A stretch of DNA of 35,649 bases from Pseudomonadota bacterium (GTDB lineage: Bacteria; Desulfobacterota; Desulfobacteria; Desulfobacterales; Desulfosarcinaceae), in contig JAEYRZ010000195.1 in the NCBI GenBank assembly GCA_023435265.1, positions 1 to 35,649 of the forward strand, in the 5' to 3' direction. Made by a program: the position numbers and the translations under genes. The first letter of the stretch is position 1, and every line of letters begins with the position of its first letter. A model generated the notes under the pieces. It was not told the origin of the DNA. It worked only from the letters and a program-made list of their open reading frames with translations, and ran no database searches. Of this stretch, positions 33,518-35,649 are shown piece by piece.

Positions 33518-34012
33518 TTATTTATAGTTCTCGAGGATTTCGATGACCTTGTCCGAACTGACGTCCCCGTGCGTATCCTTGTCGATTACCATCACCGGCG
33601 CCAGTCCGCAGGCGCCAAGGCAGCGGACGCCTTCCAGCGAGAAGCGGCGGTCCTCGGAGGTTTCACCCTCCTTGAGATGATAGCTGTTTTCGATGCGGCT
33701 GAGCACTTCCTTGATGCCTTTGACATAGCAGGCTGTTCCCAGGCAGATCTTGACCGTATGGCGGCCCTTGGGCTTCATCGAAAAGAGCGCGTAAAAAGAG
33801 GCCACCCCGTAGACATCGCTCGGGGGCACGTTCAGGCCGGCTCCGATGTAGTCGAGCAACTGAACCGGAAGATAGCCGACCACGTTCTGACACTCGCGCA
33901 GAACGGTGATGATCGCTCCGGCGACGCTGCGGTTGGCCTGGACGATCGCGTCGATTTGTTCCCACATCTCGGCCGTGATATCCGGAAGGTCAGGATGCGT
34001 GGTGGGATTCAT
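33518..34012 (-). CDS. NuoE/HydC-type [2Fe-2S] subunit
   Basis: The 164-residue protein has the thioredoxin-like [2Fe-2S] fold of NuoE/HydC with all four ligands: C90, C95 (CLGTACYVKG), C131 and C135 (CLGACGLAPV). The N-terminal helical part contains VLRECQNVVGYLP and the VYGVASFYALFS segment characteristic of the family. The ATG at 34012 follows AAGGAG at good spacing; a longer reading of 33 residues is less likely. It is the first gene of the six-gene operon and should partner the NuoF-like subunit. Confidence 0.92.
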   Translation of the reverse strand: MNPTTHPDLPDITAEMWEQIDAIVQANRSVAGAIITVLRECQNVVGYLPVQLLDYIGAGLNVPPSDVYGVASFYALFSMKPKGRHTVKICLGTACYVKGIKEVLSRIENSYHLKEGETSEDRRFSLEGVRCLGACGLAPVMVIDKDTHGDVSSDKVIEILENYK

Positions 34013-34357
34013 GAGATCTCCTTGTCCGAAGGTGCCGAAAACCGGCCGCTTGTCGAGGGGCGCCCGGATCAGGTCCGTTGCTTGCTTTGCCAGGTGGCAA
34101 AAATTCCACAATCGCGGCCAAAAGTCAACGAAGGTTTAAGGGTTTAGCGGGGTTGCGGGTTGGCGGGCTGGCGGGTTGGCGGGTTAATGGGTTGATGGGT
34201 TTAACAGGTTTAACAGGTTGGCGGGCGTAAACAGGTTGATTGGTTTGGTCCGACGGTTTTCTAAAAGCAATTGTTGTGAAACAGTGCGGATTGACTTAAT
34301 TACAACCCGTTTAACCAGTTAAACCTGTTGAACCGACCAACCGCCAAGGACTTCCGC
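34013..34357. other. 345-base divergent gap with a long palindromic repeat
   Basis: This gap separates the NuoE-like operon from the nucleoside phosphorylase gene, so it must hold both promoters. A TTGACT on the - strand near 34126 has no good -10 after 16-18 bases. The repeat at 34142-34335 fills most of the space. Confidence 0.6.
34142..34335. repeat. GGGTTTAACAGG palindrome (family D)
   Basis: About ten degenerate 8-10 base units (GGGTTGGC, GGGTTTAACA) on the left are answered on the right by AACCCGTTTAACCAGTTAAACCTGTTGAACCGACCAAC, the reverse complement. The centre of about 70 bases is AT-rich. The right arm ends about 20 bases before the phosphorylase ATG, near its ribosome binding site. 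Confidence 0.75.
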
Positions 34358-35182
34358 ATGCCGGCTCACGACCGAAACGATGCCCTGCAAACCGCGCAAT
34401 GGCTCTCCGGACGGCTCCCGTCCCGGCCGGAGGTGGCCGTATTGACCGGCACCGGGCTGGGCGATGTCAGCGGTCCGCTCGACATCCACCAGCGGATCGA
34501 CTACGCCGAGATTCCGCATTTCCCACTGGCGACCGTGCAGAGCCATCACGGCCGCCTGATCGCCGGCCGCTTGTCCGGCCGCGAGGTTTGCGTGCTGCAG
34601 GGACGCTTTCATTTGTATGAGGGCTATTCGCCGGCCGAAGTGACCTTTCCCATCCGCGTGCTGCAGGCCCTGGGGGCAACCCGGCTGGTCCTGACCAACG
34701 CTTCCGGCGGTCTCAATCCGGCCTTCTCGGCCGGGCGGATCATGATCATCGATGATCATATCAATCTGACCGGCCGCAACCCGCTCATCGGCGCCAACGA
34801 CGATCAGTGGGGACCGCGTTTTCCCGACATGACCCGGGTCTATTCCCCGGGCCTGCGAGAACTGGCCGCGGCCGAGGCGCAGCGGTCGGGGGTCGAAATC
34901 TGCCGCGGAGTCTATGCGGGGCTGCAGGGGCCGTCGCTGGAGACTCCGGCCGAAATGCGCTTCCTGCGCACCATCGGCGCCGATGCAGTGGGGTTTTCGA
35001 CCGTCATGGAAGCGATCGCGGCCGTTCATGGCGGCATGCAGGTGCTCGGGCTGTCGGTGATCACCAACCTCAACATTCCCGATCGGCCGCAGCCGGCCTC
35101 GGTCGAGGCCATCATCGCGGTGGCGCAGCAGGCGGCGCCGCGCCTGGGCAGCCTCATCGCGGGTATCCTGGCGGGGCTTTGA
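34358..35182 (+). CDS. purine nucleoside phosphorylase (PNP/MTAP superfamily)
   Basis: The 274-residue enzyme belongs to the trimeric PNP family, which splits purine nucleosides with phosphate. Typical segments are LTGTGLGDV (29-37), SHHGRLIAGRLSG (phosphate/His region), LQGRFHLYEGY (80-90), TNASGGLNP, and TNLN (237-240). The purine/ribose segment reads VGFSTVMEAIAAVH (211-224) where classical PNPs have VGMSTVPE...ARH, and the late NHEEV-type element is replaced by PASVEAI. The ATG at 34358 follows AAGGA; an in-frame TTG at 34328 is less likely. The substrate could be inosine/guanosine or methylthioinosine, given the MtaD-like gene that follows. Confidence 0.88.
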   Translation: MPAHDRNDALQTAQWLSGRLPSRPEVAVLTGTGLGDVSGPLDIHQRIDYAEIPHFPLATVQSHHGRLIAGRLSGREVCVLQGRFHLYEGYSPAEVTFPIRVLQALGATRLVLTNASGGLNPAFSAGRIMIIDDHINLTGRNPLIGANDDQWGPRFPDMTRVYSPGLRELAAAEAQRSGVEICRGVYAGLQGPSLETPAEMRFLRTIGADAVGFSTVMEAIAAVHGGMQVLGLSVITNLNIPDRPQPASVEAIIAVAQQAAPRLGSLIAGILAGL

Positions 35183-35205
35183 AAATCAGTGGTCGAAAAG
35201 GAGCC

Positions 35206-35305
35206 GAAAGCTGAATGCGGATACTTGGAATGCTCGGGTACGTTATATTGCCTGTGTGCACCGGTGTGCCAGGGTATTCGAGCCCAAGTTCGACTTTCAG
35301 CTTTC
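35206..35305 (+). repeat. GCGGATATCTG element, copy 3 (family B)
   Basis: The element starts GAAAGCTGAATGCGGATACTTGGAATGCTCGGGTACGTTATATTGCC and ends AGCCCAAGTTCGACTTTCAGCTTTC, the last 10 bases being an exact inverse of the first. It is a divergent copy of the family B elements at 9897 and 27980 with longer inverted ends, lying 24 bases after the phosphorylase stop codon. Confidence 0.72.
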
Positions 35306-35359
35306 ATCTTTTTCTGAACGCGTTAAGAGGTTGATGGGCTTGCAAAAAAAGGCAGATCA

Positions 35360-35428
35360 ACCACAGAGTTCACAGAGGTAAGCCCTTAAGTATATTATTT
35401 TCTCTGTGTCCTCTGTGCCTTCTGTGGT
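35360..35428. repeat. CCACAGAG hairpin, copy 5 (family A)
   Basis: ACCACAGAGTTCACAGAGG pairs with CTCTGTGTCCTCTGTGCCTTCTGTGGT around an AT-rich loop. Left outer arm TTGATGGGCTTGCAAAAA precedes it. Confidence 0.9.
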
Positions 35429-35436
35429 TAAAAATT

Positions 35437-35480
35437 ACTTTTTACGAATTTATCGAGAAATTTGATGGGTTCGTAAAAGT
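35437..35480. repeat. TTTACGAA/TTCGTAAA palindrome attached to hairpin copy 5
   Basis: ACTTTTTACGAA pairs with TTCGTAAAAGT across a 20-base centre containing TTTGATGGG. It is the same arm type as at 8962-9000. Together with the hairpin and the family B copy, it fills the 331-base gap 35183-35513 apart from 33 bases before the next gene. Confidence 0.72.
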
Positions 35481-35513
35481 GTCCGAACCCACGGCGCCGT
35501 AAAGGCTGCGTTA

Positions 35514-35649
35514 ATGGATCCCGAGCACGTCACCGATCTGCTGATCACCAACGGCACGGTGTTGACCATGGATGACGACCACACGGTCCATCCTTCGGGC
35601 GCCGTCGCCGTCGACAAGGACCGGATCACCGCCTTGGGGCCTGCCGAAC
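35514..35649 (+). CDS. N-terminus of an MtaD/SsnA-like amidohydrolase (cut by window end)
   Basis: The first 45 residues (DLLITNGTVLTMDDDHTV, then a composite beta-sandwich strand AVAVDKDRITALGPAE) are the N-terminal beta-domain of metal-dependent amidohydrolases. The wording is typical of methylthioadenosine/S-adenosylhomocysteine deaminases. The catalytic HxH lies beyond the window. AAAGG lies eight bases before the ATG. Following a nucleoside phosphorylase, a role in salvage of methylthioadenosine or adenosylhomocysteine is plausible. Confidence 0.75.
   Translation, partial: MDPEHVTDLLITNGTVLTMDDDHTVHPSGAVAVDKDRITALGPAE

Noticed and set aside
28170..34012. A bifurcating [FeFe]-hydrogenase (HydABC) operon
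   Set aside because: The NuoE and NuoF partners fit, but no H-cluster motifs are found; the third large subunit is an RnfB-GltD fusion.
34142..34335. Possible CRISPR array or iteron origin in the GGGTTTAACAGG repeats
   Set aside because: Units are degenerate and contiguous without equal spacers, and no cas or replication genes are nearby. The structure is a palindrome.

Overview
The window reads as chromosomal DNA of a GC-rich anaerobic bacterium, most likely a Desulfobacterota (Desulfosarcina/Desulfobacterales-like) sulfate reducer or close relative. This is an inference from gene content: a NuoEF/HydBC-type flavin module next to an RnfB-type ferredoxin, an RseC homologue, an AmmeMemoRadiSam radical SAM enzyme, and intergenic gaps filled with dispersed palindromic repeats. 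No rRNA, tRNA, phage, transposase or CRISPR array was seen.

Layout. 1-3169: a + strand surface-polysaccharide island with a gene tail, two overlapping CgeB-like glycosyltransferases and a CmoB-like methyltransferase. 3180-4839: a small membrane protein and a long ferritin-like diiron protein on the - strand. 5137-9739: envelope and small-membrane genes (YtxH, DUF948-like, outer-membrane barrel, secreted HExxH protein, small membrane protein, multipass protein). 10193-12674: a compact ABC importer operon (ATPase, permease, NMT1/THI5-type binding protein). 12852-17084: purB, recD2 and trmO on the - strand. 17258-19100: a SAM methyltransferase and the radical SAM gene amrS. 19338-24785: a thioesterase, then hrpA overlapping a family 2 glycosyltransferase. 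25191-27895: yjbQ, a cold-shock gene with a TTG start, a PpiC-type isomerase and a DUF3108 protein. 28170-34012: a tight six-gene - strand operon, nuoE-like > DRTGG > nuoF/hydB-like > rnfB-GltD fusion > rseC > PilZ. 34358-35649: a purine nucleoside phosphorylase and the start of an MtaD-like amidohydrolase, probably purine/methylthioadenosine salvage.

The best candidate for an undescribed system is the 28-34 kb operon. Its NuoE and NuoF homologues match the NADH/FMN half of bifurcating hydrogenases, but no hydrogenase subunit and no RnfCDGEA genes are present. The third large subunit is a membrane-anchored RnfB ferredoxin fused to a GltD/NfnB-like flavoprotein whose second dinucleotide-binding motif is degenerate. 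It could be a membrane-attached NADH:ferredoxin enzyme analogous to the Stn/Bfu bifurcating family.

The second theme is the intergenic DNA. At least four families of palindromic repeats recur between genes: CCACAGAG hairpins (five copies), a ~90-100 bp GCGGATATCTG element (three full copies), a GGTCGG/CCGACC element that abuts two stop codons, and a GGGTTTAACAGG palindrome. Some are nested or joined, which suggests small non-autonomous mobile elements or processing/termination hairpins.
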